A DNA stretch of 64,000 nucleotides from Pseudoneobacillus sp052180215 (GTDB taxonomy: Bacteria; Bacillota; Bacilli; Bacillales; Cytobacillaceae). Where the stretch lies: the NCBI RefSeq assembly GCF_052180215.1, contig NZ_CP197471.1, positions 964,001 through 1,028,000 on the forward strand, read 5' to 3'. Positions 12,999-21,351 of the stretch are shown piece after piece; the first letter of the stretch is position 1; every line of letters begins with the position of its first letter. A program made the position numbers and the translations under genes. Under the pieces are notes generated by a model. That model saw nothing but the letters and a program-made list of their open reading frames with translations, searched no databases and was not told the DNA's origin.

Positions 12999-14024
12999 AT
13001 GAGTAAAATTAGAGTCGGTATCATTGGTTGCGGTAGTATTGCTACTCACCGTCATTTACCTGAGTACGCTAGAAATGAGCATGTAGAAATTGTTGCGGTT
13101 TGTGATATCGTTGAAAGCCGTGTTAACGAAGTCGCAGCGAAATATCAGGCAAAAGCTTATATAGACTTTAATGACTTAATAGCAGATTCCAATGTAGATG
13201 CAGTAAGCGTTTGCACTCCAAACTATTTACATGCACCGGTTTCGATTGCAGCATTGAATGCTGGTAAACATGTTTTATGTGAAAAGCCAATGGCAACTTC
13301 TCGTGAAGAAGCAGAAAAAATGATTGTTGCAGCAAACAAAAATGGTAAAAAACTAATGATTGCTCATAATCAACGTTTTGTTCCTTCCCATCAAAAAGCA
13401 AGACAACTTATAGCTAATGGGGAAATGGGAAAAATCTATAGCTTCCGAACTGCTTTTGGCCATGGTGGTCCAGAAGGTTGGAGTGCAGACGGTAAAGACA
13501 GCTGGTTCTTTAAAAAGGAAGAGGCTTTTATCGGGGCAATGGGCGACTTAGGTGTCCATAAGACTGACTTGCTACGATTTATACTCGGAGAAGAATTTGT
13601 AGAGGTCGGAGCATTCATCGAAACTAGTGCAAAAGAAAAGGCAACAGTTGATGACACTGCTGTATGTATTTTGAAAACGGAGAGCGGGATTATCGGTACA
13701 TTGGCTGCAAGCTGGTCATATGTTTCCAAAGAAGATAATTCAACTATTATATATGGTGAAAACGCCATCTTGCGATTAGAAGACGATCCAAATTATTCGT
13801 TAATTGTTCAATATAAAAATGGTGAAGTTGTAAAATATGAGCTTGGAGCAATACAAACGAATGAATCTGGAGGACAAAAGAATTCCAAAGTCATAAGTCA
13901 ATTTATCGATTCGATTGTTCACAATACAGAGCCTCCAGTTACAGGAGAAGAGGGTATGAAATCTCTTCAAGTGGTTCTTGCTGCACTTGAATCAAATGAG
14001 ACTAAAAAAATAGTGAAATTCTAG
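12999..14024 (+). CDS. Gfo/Idh/MocA family NAD(P)-dependent oxidoreductase (first copy)
   Basis: A 341-residue sugar or inositol-type dehydrogenase. The N-terminal Rossmann fold begins with RVGIIGCGSIA, and the family catalytic-motif segment CEKPMA is at about residues 93-98. The C-terminal alpha/beta domain contains GDLGVHKTDLLRF with the conserved His. It shares its overall plan with the next gene but is clearly diverged, so the two probably act on different intermediates or form a hetero-oligomer. The upstream ThuA gene suggests oxidation of a sugar to a keto form, an inference from context only. Confidence 0.88.
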   Translation: MSKIRVGIIGCGSIATHRHLPEYARNEHVEIVAVCDIVESRVNEVAAKYQAKAYIDFNDLIADSNVDAVSVCTPNYLHAPVSIAALNAGKHVLCEKPMATSREEAEKMIVAANKNGKKLMIAHNQRFVPSHQKARQLIANGEMGKIYSFRTAFGHGGPEGWSADGKDSWFFKKEEAFIGAMGDLGVHKTDLLRFILGEEFVEVGAFIETSAKEKATVDDTAVCILKTESGIIGTLAASWSYVSKEDNSTIIYGENAILRLEDDPNYSLIVQYKNGEVVKYELGAIQTNESGGQKNSKVISQFIDSIVHNTEPPVTGEEGMKSLQVVLAALESNETKKIVKF

Positions 14025-14040
14025 CTTGAGGTGTAAAAGA

Positions 14041-15081
14041 ATGCAAAAATTAAGAATGGGTGTAATCGGTGTAGGAGGGATTGCCCAAGGGCGTCATATC
14101 CCTACCTTTTTAAAGCTATCCGATCAAGTAACAATCGAAGCGATTAGTGATGTGAATGAAACTACTGCAAGAAATGTTGCTGAAAAGTTTAATATTTCAA
14201 ATGTGTATTCAGATTACCGTGACATGTTCAAGGATGTGGATGCTGTTACGATTTGTACACCAAATAAGTTTCATGCAGAAATCACGATAGCGGCTTTAGA
14301 AGCTGGCCTTCATGTTCTTTGTGAAAAGCCAATGGCTATGACACCTGAAGAATGCCAGTCAATGATTGATGCTGCGGACAAATCTGGAAAAGTCTTAGCC
14401 ATTGCTTACCACTATCGTTTTATGAAGGATTCACGTGCTGCTAAGCAAGTCATTCTAGAAAATGAAATTGGCCAGCCAATCGTAGCAAGGGCAAAAGCAT
14501 TAAGAAGACGTAAAGTTCCTGGATGGGGAGTCTTTACAAATAAGGAACTTCAAGGTGGAGGAAGCCTAATCGATTATGGCTGTCATTTTATCGACCTGTC
14601 CCTTTGGTTACTTGGAAATCCTAAAGTAGTCGAAGTATCGGGAAGTACCTATAATCATTTAAGTAAGATGCCTGAACAACTGAATCAGTGGGGAAGTTTT
14701 AACCACGAAACCTTTGAAGTCGATGATCATGTTACTGCCTATATTAAATTTGATAATGGTGCATCTCTGCTTTTTGAAACATCCTGGATGGCGAATATCA
14801 AGGATGATGAAGAGAGTTTAAGTATTTCAGGTCTAACTGGTGGAATTGATCTTTTTCCATTCCAATTAAATCAAATGAAACACGGGATGTTACTAAACAG
14901 CGAAGCAAATTGGGTTCCTGGAGAAGATGACCCGAGCATACCTCAGGCACAAAACTTTATTAATAGTTGTTTAGGTTTAGAGGAATTGATTGTGAAACCA
15001 GAAGAGGCTTTACAAGTTTCACAAATCATTGATGCCATTTACAAGAGCAGTGAATCAGGGAAAAGTGTTAGGTTAATTTAA
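14041..15081 (+). CDS. Gfo/Idh/MocA family NAD(P)-dependent oxidoreductase (second copy)
   Basis: A 346-residue relative of the preceding enzyme. The Rossmann motif is GVIGVGGIAQG, the CEKPMA segment is present, and the C-terminal domain carries GGGSLIDYGCHFIDLSLW with the catalytic-type Asp/His pair. A longer reading from TTG 14026 exists, but GAGGTG at 14028-14033 is the ribosome binding site for ATG 14041. Last gene of the thuA operon; a bidirectional terminator follows. Confidence 0.88.
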   Translation: MQKLRMGVIGVGGIAQGRHIPTFLKLSDQVTIEAISDVNETTARNVAEKFNISNVYSDYRDMFKDVDAVTICTPNKFHAEITIAALEAGLHVLCEKPMAMTPEECQSMIDAADKSGKVLAIAYHYRFMKDSRAAKQVILENEIGQPIVARAKALRRRKVPGWGVFTNKELQGGGSLIDYGCHFIDLSLWLLGNPKVVEVSGSTYNHLSKMPEQLNQWGSFNHETFEVDDHVTAYIKFDNGASLLFETSWMANIKDDEESLSISGLTGGIDLFPFQLNQMKHGMLLNSEANWVPGEDDPSIPQAQNFINSCLGLEELIVKPEEALQVSQIIDAIYKSSESGKSVRLI

Positions 15082-15118
15082 TCTTGGATGGTTAAATAAA
15101 ACCTTATTTGCTAATGAA

Positions 15119-15154
15119 TAAAGGAAGGGAATCCTAGGATTCGCTTTCCTTTTT
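15119..15154. terminator. Bidirectional terminator
   Basis: Hairpin AAGGAAGG-GAATCC-TA-GGATTC-GC-TTTCCTT with A-rich left and T-rich right flanks, between two convergent genes. Confidence 0.75.
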
Positions 15155-15819
15155 TAATCTATTATTTCAAAATTTCCTTCCCCGCCATGAATTTGTATAA
15201 ACATATTCATGAGGGACTCAGTAAGCTTAGAACATTCATCTATATGTAAAGAAGGTCTTAAATAGACAATTTGTAGAGCAGAGGTTGTTTCTTCTGTTAC
15301 TGGTGTTCGTGCTGAATCTACAAAAGGGCTGCCAAATGAACCTTCCTCATCGGAAGAAACAATTAACTGATGAACTGAGTTTTTTCTTCCATTTAAACCG
15401 AGATATTCCTCATTTTCGTTTCCTATTCTAATCGTGACATTTCCACTTATTTGTTTTGTATCATATACACCAATTGGGATTTGATACTGTAGAGAAAAGA
15501 AATTGTTTATATCGATCGCACTTTGGACCGATTCGATATAGTTTTGTTTTTTTATTCTTCTATATAATGCTTCAACGGAAGGACGATACCGATTTGGGTC
15601 TTTTCCTGTTTTTTTGAAAATTTGTCTCCATTCATTTATTCCCACTAGATCGGATACGTTTTTATCCTCTAAATCAAAGAAAATGGATTCTTGGAATAAA
15701 CGTAGACGGCCTTTTAACATTTGTGGTGATTCGGAAACAACTATATTTTTATATTGAATAATGCCAAGTTTAAAATCCGGAATCAAGGTTTTAATCTCAG
15801 GGGAAATCTTTATTTCCAA
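15154..15819 (-). CDS. B3/B4 tRNA-editing-domain protein
   Basis: A 221-residue free-standing protein resembling the B3/B4 domain of the phenylalanyl-tRNA synthetase beta chain, a fold used to hydrolyse mischarged tRNA. The GKDPNRYRPSVEALYRR segment and the NNFFSLQYQIPIGVYD segment are characteristic. Its substrate is not established. The start is TTG 15819, because GGAGGTGG lies 5-6 nt before it; the TTG at 15834 overlaps that site. It is divergent from queG. Confidence 0.8.
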   Translation of the reverse strand: MEIKISPEIKTLIPDFKLGIIQYKNIVVSESPQMLKGRLRLFQESIFFDLEDKNVSDLVGINEWRQIFKKTGKDPNRYRPSVEALYRRIKKQNYIESVQSAIDINNFFSLQYQIPIGVYDTKQISGNVTIRIGNENEEYLGLNGRKNSVHQLIVSSDEEGSFGSPFVDSARTPVTEETTSALQIVYLRPSLHIDECSKLTESLMNMFIQIHGGEGNFEIID

Positions 15820-15933
15820 TCTTTCCACCTCCAAAAGTAATTAAAAATAGTTTATCATAGGAAGGTATGAATAAAAAAATAATAGAGTTCCATTGAATTC
15901 GTTCATTTATATTTTTTCAAAGGAGGGGTAGCT

Positions 15934-17073
15934 TTGAGCATCCAATCATTAAAAGAAGAAATTATTCAATATAGTAAAACCATAGGGATTGATAAGATTG
16001 GCTTTACTACCGCATCAACCTTCGATGAATTAAGAAATCGATTAATTCGTCAGCAGGAATTAGGATATCAATCGGGTTTTGAAGAGTCGGATATTGAGAA
16101 GCGAGTTAATCCTAGTTTGTTATTAGATAGCGCACAATCTATTATTTCGATTGCTCTAGCTTACCCTTCTAAAATGAAAATCCGTGTTCAAAGTAAAAAA
16201 GGCGAAAGACGTGGAATCTTTTGCCGTGCTTCATGGGGACAAGATTATCATCATATTTTAAGAGATCGCTTAAAGAAGCTGGAAGAATTTATTTTATCAA
16301 AGGTCCCTGAGGCAAAGTTGAAGTCGATGGTTGATACGGGAGAACTTTCTGATCGGGCGGTAGCGGAACGTGCCGGAATTGGTTGGAGTGGAAAAAACTG
16401 TTCCATTATTACACCTGAATTTGGTTCGTTTGTTTACTTAGGTGAAATGATTACGAATATTCCTTTTGAACCTGATAGTCCCATAGAAGACCAATGCGAT
16501 GATTGTACACTTTGTATGGATGCATGTCCGACAGGAGCACTTGTTCAAGGTGGTCAATTAAATGCAAATCGCTGTATCGCTTTTTTAACACAAACGAAGG
16601 GTTTTCTACCAGATGAATTTCGCAAAGAACTAGGGAATCGAATTTATGGATGTGACACATGTCAGACGGCTTGTCCAAAAAATAAAGGTAAAAACTATTA
16701 TTTTCATCCTGAAATGGAACCCGACTCTGAAATCGTTAAGCCATTGTTAAAGCCTGTTCTGCATATGAGCAATCGTGAATTCAAAGAGAAATTTGGGCCA
16801 TTATCAGGCTCCTGGAGAGGCAAAAAACCAATCCAAAGAAATGCCATTATTGCACTTGCCCATTTTAAAGACGAGAGTGCAGTGGATGACCTTGTTGAAT
16901 TAGTCAACAAAGATTCTCGACCAGTAATTAGAGGGACAGCCGCTTGGGCACTTGGGAAAATCGGGGGAGAACGCTCGAAGGAAGTACTTCAAAACGCTAT
17001 GGAAAAAGAAACAGATGAAGATGCAAAAGTTGAAATTGAAAAGGGTTTATTCCTTTTACAAAAAATGGAATGA
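15934..17073 (+). CDS. queG: Epoxyqueuosine reductase QueG
   Basis: Catalyses the last step of queuosine synthesis in tRNA, reducing epoxyqueuosine with cobalamin and two [4Fe-4S] clusters. At 379 residues it shows the QueG core with the GELSDRAVAERAGIGW segment, two ferredoxin-like Cys motifs (CDDCTLCMDACP at about 188-199 and CDTCQTACP at about 240-248), and C-terminal HEAT-like repeats that bind tRNA. It starts at TTG with GGAGGGG upstream. It heads the conserved queG-yhbB-trmL block. The cobalamin adenosyltransferase at the left edge is not linked to it. Confidence 0.95.
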   Translation: MSIQSLKEEIIQYSKTIGIDKIGFTTASTFDELRNRLIRQQELGYQSGFEESDIEKRVNPSLLLDSAQSIISIALAYPSKMKIRVQSKKGERRGIFCRASWGQDYHHILRDRLKKLEEFILSKVPEAKLKSMVDTGELSDRAVAERAGIGWSGKNCSIITPEFGSFVYLGEMITNIPFEPDSPIEDQCDDCTLCMDACPTGALVQGGQLNANRCIAFLTQTKGFLPDEFRKELGNRIYGCDTCQTACPKNKGKNYYFHPEMEPDSEIVKPLLKPVLHMSNREFKEKFGPLSGSWRGKKPIQRNAIIALAHFKDESAVDDLVELVNKDSRPVIRGTAAWALGKIGGERSKEVLQNAMEKETDEDAKVEIEKGLFLLQKME

Positions 17074-17155
17074 TCGGATTACCGATTATTCCTTATTTTT
17101 TTAGGTTAAAATCAAATTCCTTTCATATGTATTTTATGAAAGGAGTGTCATTTTG

Positions 17156-18115
17156 ATGAGAGAACAGCTACAACGTTTGTTAGAAGATAGAGCGAAACAA
17201 TGTGTATCCATTTCACGTAATACTGATTTTCGATGTGAGAAAATAGAAAAGAAGAAGGATACTCTGTTAACGCGTTCCGCAGAGATTGTGAAATCAAAAG
17301 CTACTGGTAAAATCATCAGTAAAGTTGATAGGAAAGACAATACAGAAGTTACTTATCAAGTACACTTTCAATACTTAATAAAACAAAAAGGAAATCTGCA
17401 CCTCGAAGAAGAAGTCGAACACCGCTTAGCCCACTTCTATAAAGGGACCTTAATAAAAGACACCGAAATAAACCAATCCCTCTTTGCCCAACCCGAACAA
17501 CCCGACGAAGACTTCACCACTTTAAAGCACCGGGGGTCTGACCCCCAGTACGTTAATGCGGTAAAGGAGGATTTTCGGGTTGGTGAGGAGGATGAAGTGG
17601 TAAGTGGCTCTAACGGTAGGATGGAGTATAGATATAATCGCTTGAAGGCTGTGCAATATGCTGAGAGATGGTGGAACGAATATAATCCGGCTTATAAGAA
17701 GTTTGAGAATGATTGTACCAATTTTATTTCTCAATGCTTACATGAGGGAGGGGCTCCTATGAGAGGTTACCCCAACCGTGGTAATGGATGGTGGTTAAAA
17801 AGTAGTAACTGGAGTTATAGCTGGGCGGTAGCCAACAGTCTGCGTATCTATTTAAAGAATTCAACAGTTGGATTAAGAACACGTGAAGTCACTAGTCCTG
17901 ATCAATTATTACTTGGCGATATTATATGTTATGACTTTGAAGGTGATGGGCGTTTTAACCACAATACGATTGTTACCGGAAAAGATGCATATGGAATGCC
18001 ATTAGTTAATGCACACACCTATAATAGCCGAATGAGATACTGGGCCTATGAGGATTCAACGGCCTATACTCCCAATATCAAGTATAAATTCTTTACTGTA
18101 GTAGATGATGAATAA
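17156..18115 (+). CDS. yhbB: YhbB-like protein with C-terminal amidase (Amidase_6) domain
   Basis: A 319-residue protein. The N-terminal about 110 residues are of unknown function. The C-terminal half, from about residue 160, is an Amidase_6-type domain with YNRLKAVQYAERWWNEYNP, NDCTNFISQCLHEGG (a Cys nucleophile candidate) and a later FNHNTIVTG with the matching His. Such domains resemble NlpC/P60-like cell-wall hydrolases, but I see no signal peptide. The position after queG and before trmL matches B. subtilis yhbB. A 55-bp palindromic repeat (17512-17566) lies in frame in the linker. Start could be TTG 17153 or ATG 17156. Confidence 0.8.
   Translation: MREQLQRLLEDRAKQCVSISRNTDFRCEKIEKKKDTLLTRSAEIVKSKATGKIISKVDRKDNTEVTYQVHFQYLIKQKGNLHLEEEVEHRLAHFYKGTLIKDTEINQSLFAQPEQPDEDFTTLKHRGSDPQYVNAVKEDFRVGEEDEVVSGSNGRMEYRYNRLKAVQYAERWWNEYNPAYKKFENDCTNFISQCLHEGGAPMRGYPNRGNGWWLKSSNWSYSWAVANSLRIYLKNSTVGLRTREVTSPDQLLLGDIICYDFEGDGRFNHNTIVTGKDAYGMPLVNAHTYNSRMRYWAYEDSTAYTPNIKYKFFTVVDDE
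17512..17566. repeat. Palindromic repeat family A, copy 1 (inside yhbB)
   Basis: The left arm is almost identical to copy 4 (CACTTTAAAGCACCGGGGGTC). The right arm is degraded (GACCCCCAGTACGTTAATGC). It is read in frame and encodes a linker containing LKHRGSDPQYVNAV. Confidence 0.8.
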
Positions 18116-18178
18116 TCATGGTTAACATGATTAAATGGTATAATAGCAGATGAACAAGATTTAGATGAGGTGAAAATT

Positions 18179-18655
18179 GTGCCAGTACATGTAGTTTTAT
18201 ATCAACCAGAAATCCCAGCTAATACCGGTAACATTGCACGAACTTGTGCCGGAACCGATACAACTCTTCATTTAATCCGACCACTTGGTTTTTCAACAGA
18301 TGATAAAATGTTAAAAAGAGCTGGATTGGATTATTGGGAGCATGTAAAGATCGTGTATTATGATTCTTTAGATGATTTTTTCGAAAAAAATAAAGGCGGA
18401 GAATTTTTCTTTATCACAAAATTTGGCAAAAAGAATCATTCAGACTTTGATTACTCCGATAAAGAAAAAGATTATTTCTTTATTTTTGGAAAAGAAACAA
18501 CAGGTCTTCCAAAGGATGTTATTGAAAACAATCTTGATCGGGCACTAAGAATCCCGATGAATGAAAATATCCGTTCATTAAATTTGTCTAATACAGCTGC
18601 TATCTTGATTTATGAGGCATTAAGACAGCTGGATTATCTACATTTAAGAAAATAA
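18179..18655 (+). CDS. trmL: tRNA (cytidine(34)-2'-O)-methyltransferase TrmL
   Basis: SPOUT-class (trefoil knot) methyltransferase of 158 residues that uses SAM to methylate the wobble ribose of certain tRNA-Leu. Motifs seen: EIPANTGNIARTCA near the N-terminus, FGKETTGLP in the middle, and the C-terminal knot IPMNENIRSLNLSNTAAI. It corresponds to B. subtilis cspR. GTG 18179 is chosen because GAGGTG (18167-18172) is spaced 6 nt from it; the in-frame GTG at 18170 overlaps that site. A strong terminator follows at once. Confidence 0.95.
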   Translation: MPVHVVLYQPEIPANTGNIARTCAGTDTTLHLIRPLGFSTDDKMLKRAGLDYWEHVKIVYYDSLDDFFEKNKGGEFFFITKFGKKNHSDFDYSDKEKDYFFIFGKETTGLPKDVIENNLDRALRIPMNENIRSLNLSNTAAILIYEALRQLDYLHLRK

Positions 18656-18683
18656 AAAAAGCTGCTAATAAGCAGCTTTTTTT
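18654..18683. terminator. Terminator after trmL (also serves the small minus-strand gene)
   Basis: AAAAAAAGCTGCT-AATA-AGCAGCTTTTTTT, a near-perfect symmetrical hairpin that works in both directions. Confidence 0.9.
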
Positions 18684-18689
18684 ATTTTC

Positions 18690-18782
18690 TTATTTATTTG
18701 ATCCTGGACGATCATTGTATCCTGATGTGAAAATGGCAGCTAAGAACACAATCATCACACCTGCGATAAGAATAGTACCCAT
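18690..18782 (-). CDS. Small hydrophobic protein, 30 residues
   Basis: A reading frame of 30 residues with one hydrophobic span (GTILIAGVMIVFLAAIFT) followed by a polar tail (SGYNDRPGSNK). A very good ribosome binding site (AGGGAGGA) sits 9 nt before the ATG, and the shared terminator follows its stop. The shape suggests a single-pass membrane microprotein. I do not recognise a family. Confidence 0.55.
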   Translation of the reverse strand: MGTILIAGVMIVFLAAIFTSGYNDRPGSNK

Positions 18783-19003
18783 GTTATGTAGTCCTCCCTC
18801 TTTAAAGGTCCTTTTATACAGATAAGCTTATTATATCCTAATAAAACAAAAGAGTGAATGCTAATTCTTATTTTTTTATATTGTTAAAAAAGAAAAAAGG
18901 ACAATCTTACATTTGAAATGTTAATGAATGTTCAATTGAACGAGCGCATAGATTATATTAATCGTCTCTGATCATGTTACATGCTACTACAGGGGAGGTC
19001 TAT

Positions 19004-20899
19004 ATGGATATTCTAAAAAAGATTGAGATGTTTCGCGAAGAGGAAGAAAAACTGCGTTGGGAAGGTACATTTGGGGACTATCTACAATTATTAAAAGAAA
19101 AGCCATGGGTGGCACAGTCAGCACATTCACGAGTATATAACATGATTAAAGACGCGGGTGTTGAAGAAGTAAAAGGTGTAAAGCGCTATAAGTTTTTTAG
19201 TAATCAATTATTTGGATTGGAAGAATCGTTGGAGCGCTTAGTGGAAGAATATTTTCACCCAGCGGCTAAAAGATTGGATGTACGAAAACGTATATTACTT
19301 TTAATGGGGCCAGTCAGCGGCGGTAAATCAACATTAGTGACGATGTTAAAAAGAGGATTAGAAGCATATTCACATTCAGATCGTGGCTCCGTCTTTGCTA
19401 TCAAAGGGTGCCCGATGCATGAAGATGCTCTCCATCTTATTCCTCATAGTTTACGTCAAGATTTTTTCGAAGAGTATGGAATTCGAATTGAAGGAAACCT
19501 TTCTCCGCTCAATATGATGAGGTTGGAAAAGGAATATGGTGGACGCTTGGAAGATGTTCAAGTTGAAAGAATCTTTTTCTCTGAAGATAAACGTGTGGGG
19601 ATTGGTACGTTTAGTCCATCTGATCCAAAATCACAGGATATTGCCGATTTAACAGGTAGCATTGATTTTTCAACCATTGCCGAATATGGGTCTGAATCTG
19701 ATCCACGGGCCTATCGTTTTGACGGTGAATTAAATAAAGCAAATCGTGGAATGATGGAGTTTCAGGAAATGTTGAAGTGTGATGAGAAGTTCTTATGGCA
19801 TTTACTATCACTCACACAAGAAGGGAACTTTAAGGCAGGAAGGTTTGCGTTGATTTCAGCGGATGAGTTGATTGTTGCTCATACAAATGAAACAGAGTAT
19901 CGCTCCTTTATTTCGAATAAGAAAAATGAAGCCCTACATTCGCGGATTATCGTTATGCCAATTCCTTATAACTTGAAAGTTTCACAGGAAGAGAGAATTT
20001 ATGAAAAGATGATTCGTGAAAGTGACGTATCGGATGTTCATATTGCCCCTCATACATTAAGAGTAGCAGCGATGTTTACGATTTTAACACGCCTAAAGGA
20101 ACCGAAAAAAGGCGATATTGATTTAGTGAAGAAAATGAGGCTCTACGATGGAGAACAAGTTGAAGGCTATAATTCAGCCGATATTGAAGAGTTGAAGAAG
20201 GAACATACAGATGAAGGTATGAGTGGGATTGATCCACGTTATGTCATCAATCGAATTTCTTCGACGATTATTCGAAAAGAAATTCCATCTATCAACGCAC
20301 TAGATGTTCTACGTTCGTTGAAGGAAGGACTTGATCAACATCCATCCATTACGGCTGAGCTGCGAGAACGATATATGAATTACATCTCATTGGCACGCAA
20401 AGAGTACGATAATATCGCCAAGAAAGAAGTTCAAAAAGCGTTTGTTTATTCCTATGAAGAGTCTGCTAAAACATTAATGGACAATTATTTAGATAATGTC
20501 GAAGCCTACTGTAATAAGAATAAATTAAGGGATCCGTTAACGGGTGAAGAAATTAATCCTGATGAAAAGCTAATGCGTTCCATTGAAGAGCAAATCGGGA
20601 TCTCTGAAAATGCGAAAAAAGCATTCCGTGAAGAAATCTTAATTCGTATCTCTGCGTATGCTCGTAAAGGGAAACGATTTGATTATAATTCACATGATCG
20701 CCTACGCGAAGCAATCCAAAAGAAACTATTTGCAGACTTAAAAGATGTAGTGAAGATTACCACTTCCACAAAAACTCCTGATGAGATGCAGCTGAAGAAG
20801 GTAAACGAAGTTGTTGCTCGCCTAATTGACGAACACGGCTATAACTCCACATCCGCAAACGAGCTACTAAGATACGTAGGAAGCTTGCTAAATAGATAA
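19004..20899 (+). CDS. prkA: PrkA family serine protein kinase / AAA+ ATPase
   Basis: A 631-residue PrkA protein with an N-terminal AAA+ module and a C-terminal kinase-like domain. It acts in sporulation in Bacillus, where both kinase and ATP-dependent protease activity have been reported for the family. The Walker A motif GPVSGGKST is at about residues 102-110; the C-terminal PrkA region carries DYNSHDRLREAIQKKL. GGGGAGG fixes the start at ATG 19004, not the earlier in-frame ATG. In B. subtilis prkA is followed by yhbH; here a deacetylase, a small ORF and two palindromes intervene. Confidence 0.93.
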   Translation: MDILKKIEMFREEEEKLRWEGTFGDYLQLLKEKPWVAQSAHSRVYNMIKDAGVEEVKGVKRYKFFSNQLFGLEESLERLVEEYFHPAAKRLDVRKRILLLMGPVSGGKSTLVTMLKRGLEAYSHSDRGSVFAIKGCPMHEDALHLIPHSLRQDFFEEYGIRIEGNLSPLNMMRLEKEYGGRLEDVQVERIFFSEDKRVGIGTFSPSDPKSQDIADLTGSIDFSTIAEYGSESDPRAYRFDGELNKANRGMMEFQEMLKCDEKFLWHLLSLTQEGNFKAGRFALISADELIVAHTNETEYRSFISNKKNEALHSRIIVMPIPYNLKVSQEERIYEKMIRESDVSDVHIAPHTLRVAAMFTILTRLKEPKKGDIDLVKKMRLYDGEQVEGYNSADIEELKKEHTDEGMSGIDPRYVINRISSTIIRKEIPSINALDVLRSLKEGLDQHPSITAELRERYMNYISLARKEYDNIAKKEVQKAFVYSYEESAKTLMDNYLDNVEAYCNKNKLRDPLTGEEINPDEKLMRSIEEQIGISENAKKAFREEILIRISAYARKGKRFDYNSHDRLREAIQKKLFADLKDVVKITTSTKTPDEMQLKKVNEVVARLIDEHGYNSTSANELLRYVGSLLNR

Positions 20900-20953
20900 T
20901 TTAACACATTAAAGCGGCGGGGGTCAGTCCCCCGCCGCTTTAATGCGCTAAAA
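20899..20953. repeat. Palindromic repeat family A, copy 2
   Basis: Begins at the last base of the prkA stop codon. Perfect 17-bp arms CATTAAAGCGGCGGGGG (20907-20923) and complement (20929-20945) around TCAGT. It may serve as the prkA terminator, although no clear T-run follows. Confidence 0.85.
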
Positions 20954-21003
20954 GAAGTTTGTCCGAATGATTCTAGGGGTAATGAATCATAGAGGTGATA
21001 AAA

Positions 21004-21171
21004 ATGAGAAAAGAAGATCTAGATTTAAACAAAACCCCCAAAAATAGTTCAATGGCTGCCGATGAAAAAGAAATGAAAAAGTTGGGAAAGCAAATGAAAA
21101 AACACCGAACCAACGAAGAATTAAAGAAAGAATATCAAAAAATACCTGATCCGATTCAACATAAATCATAA
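21004..21171 (+). CDS. Small, highly charged protein, 55 residues
   Basis: A 55-residue frame preceded by GAGGTG. It is rich in Lys and Glu, with no hydrophobic segment (for example DEKEMKKLGKQMKKHR), and probably helical. It lies between palindrome copies 2 and 3. No family recognised. Start context and composition support a real gene, but function is unknown. Confidence 0.6.
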   Translation: MRKEDLDLNKTPKNSSMAADEKEMKKLGKQMKKHRTNEELKKEYQKIPDPIQHKS

Positions 21172-21202
21172 AGCATAATTTAGTTCCCTTTCATACAACC
21201 TT

Positions 21203-21257
21203 CTTTACCCCTTTAAAGCGCCGGGGGTCAGACCCCCGGCGCTTTAAAGGGGTAAAG
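21203..21257. repeat. Palindromic repeat family A, copy 3 (perfect 55-bp palindrome)
   Basis: Two 27-bp arms, perfectly complementary, around a single central A (21230). The left arm runs CTTTACCCCTTTAAAGCGCC then GGGGGTC. It lies 95 bp before the deacetylase start. Confidence 0.95.
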
Positions 21258-21351
21258 TTTTTGATGTTAATTCTATTATTTCATCATATATGCTGTCCTA
21301 TTTTAATAGACATAGTAGAAAAGGTTTTGATGATAAGGAGAGAACGCTATT

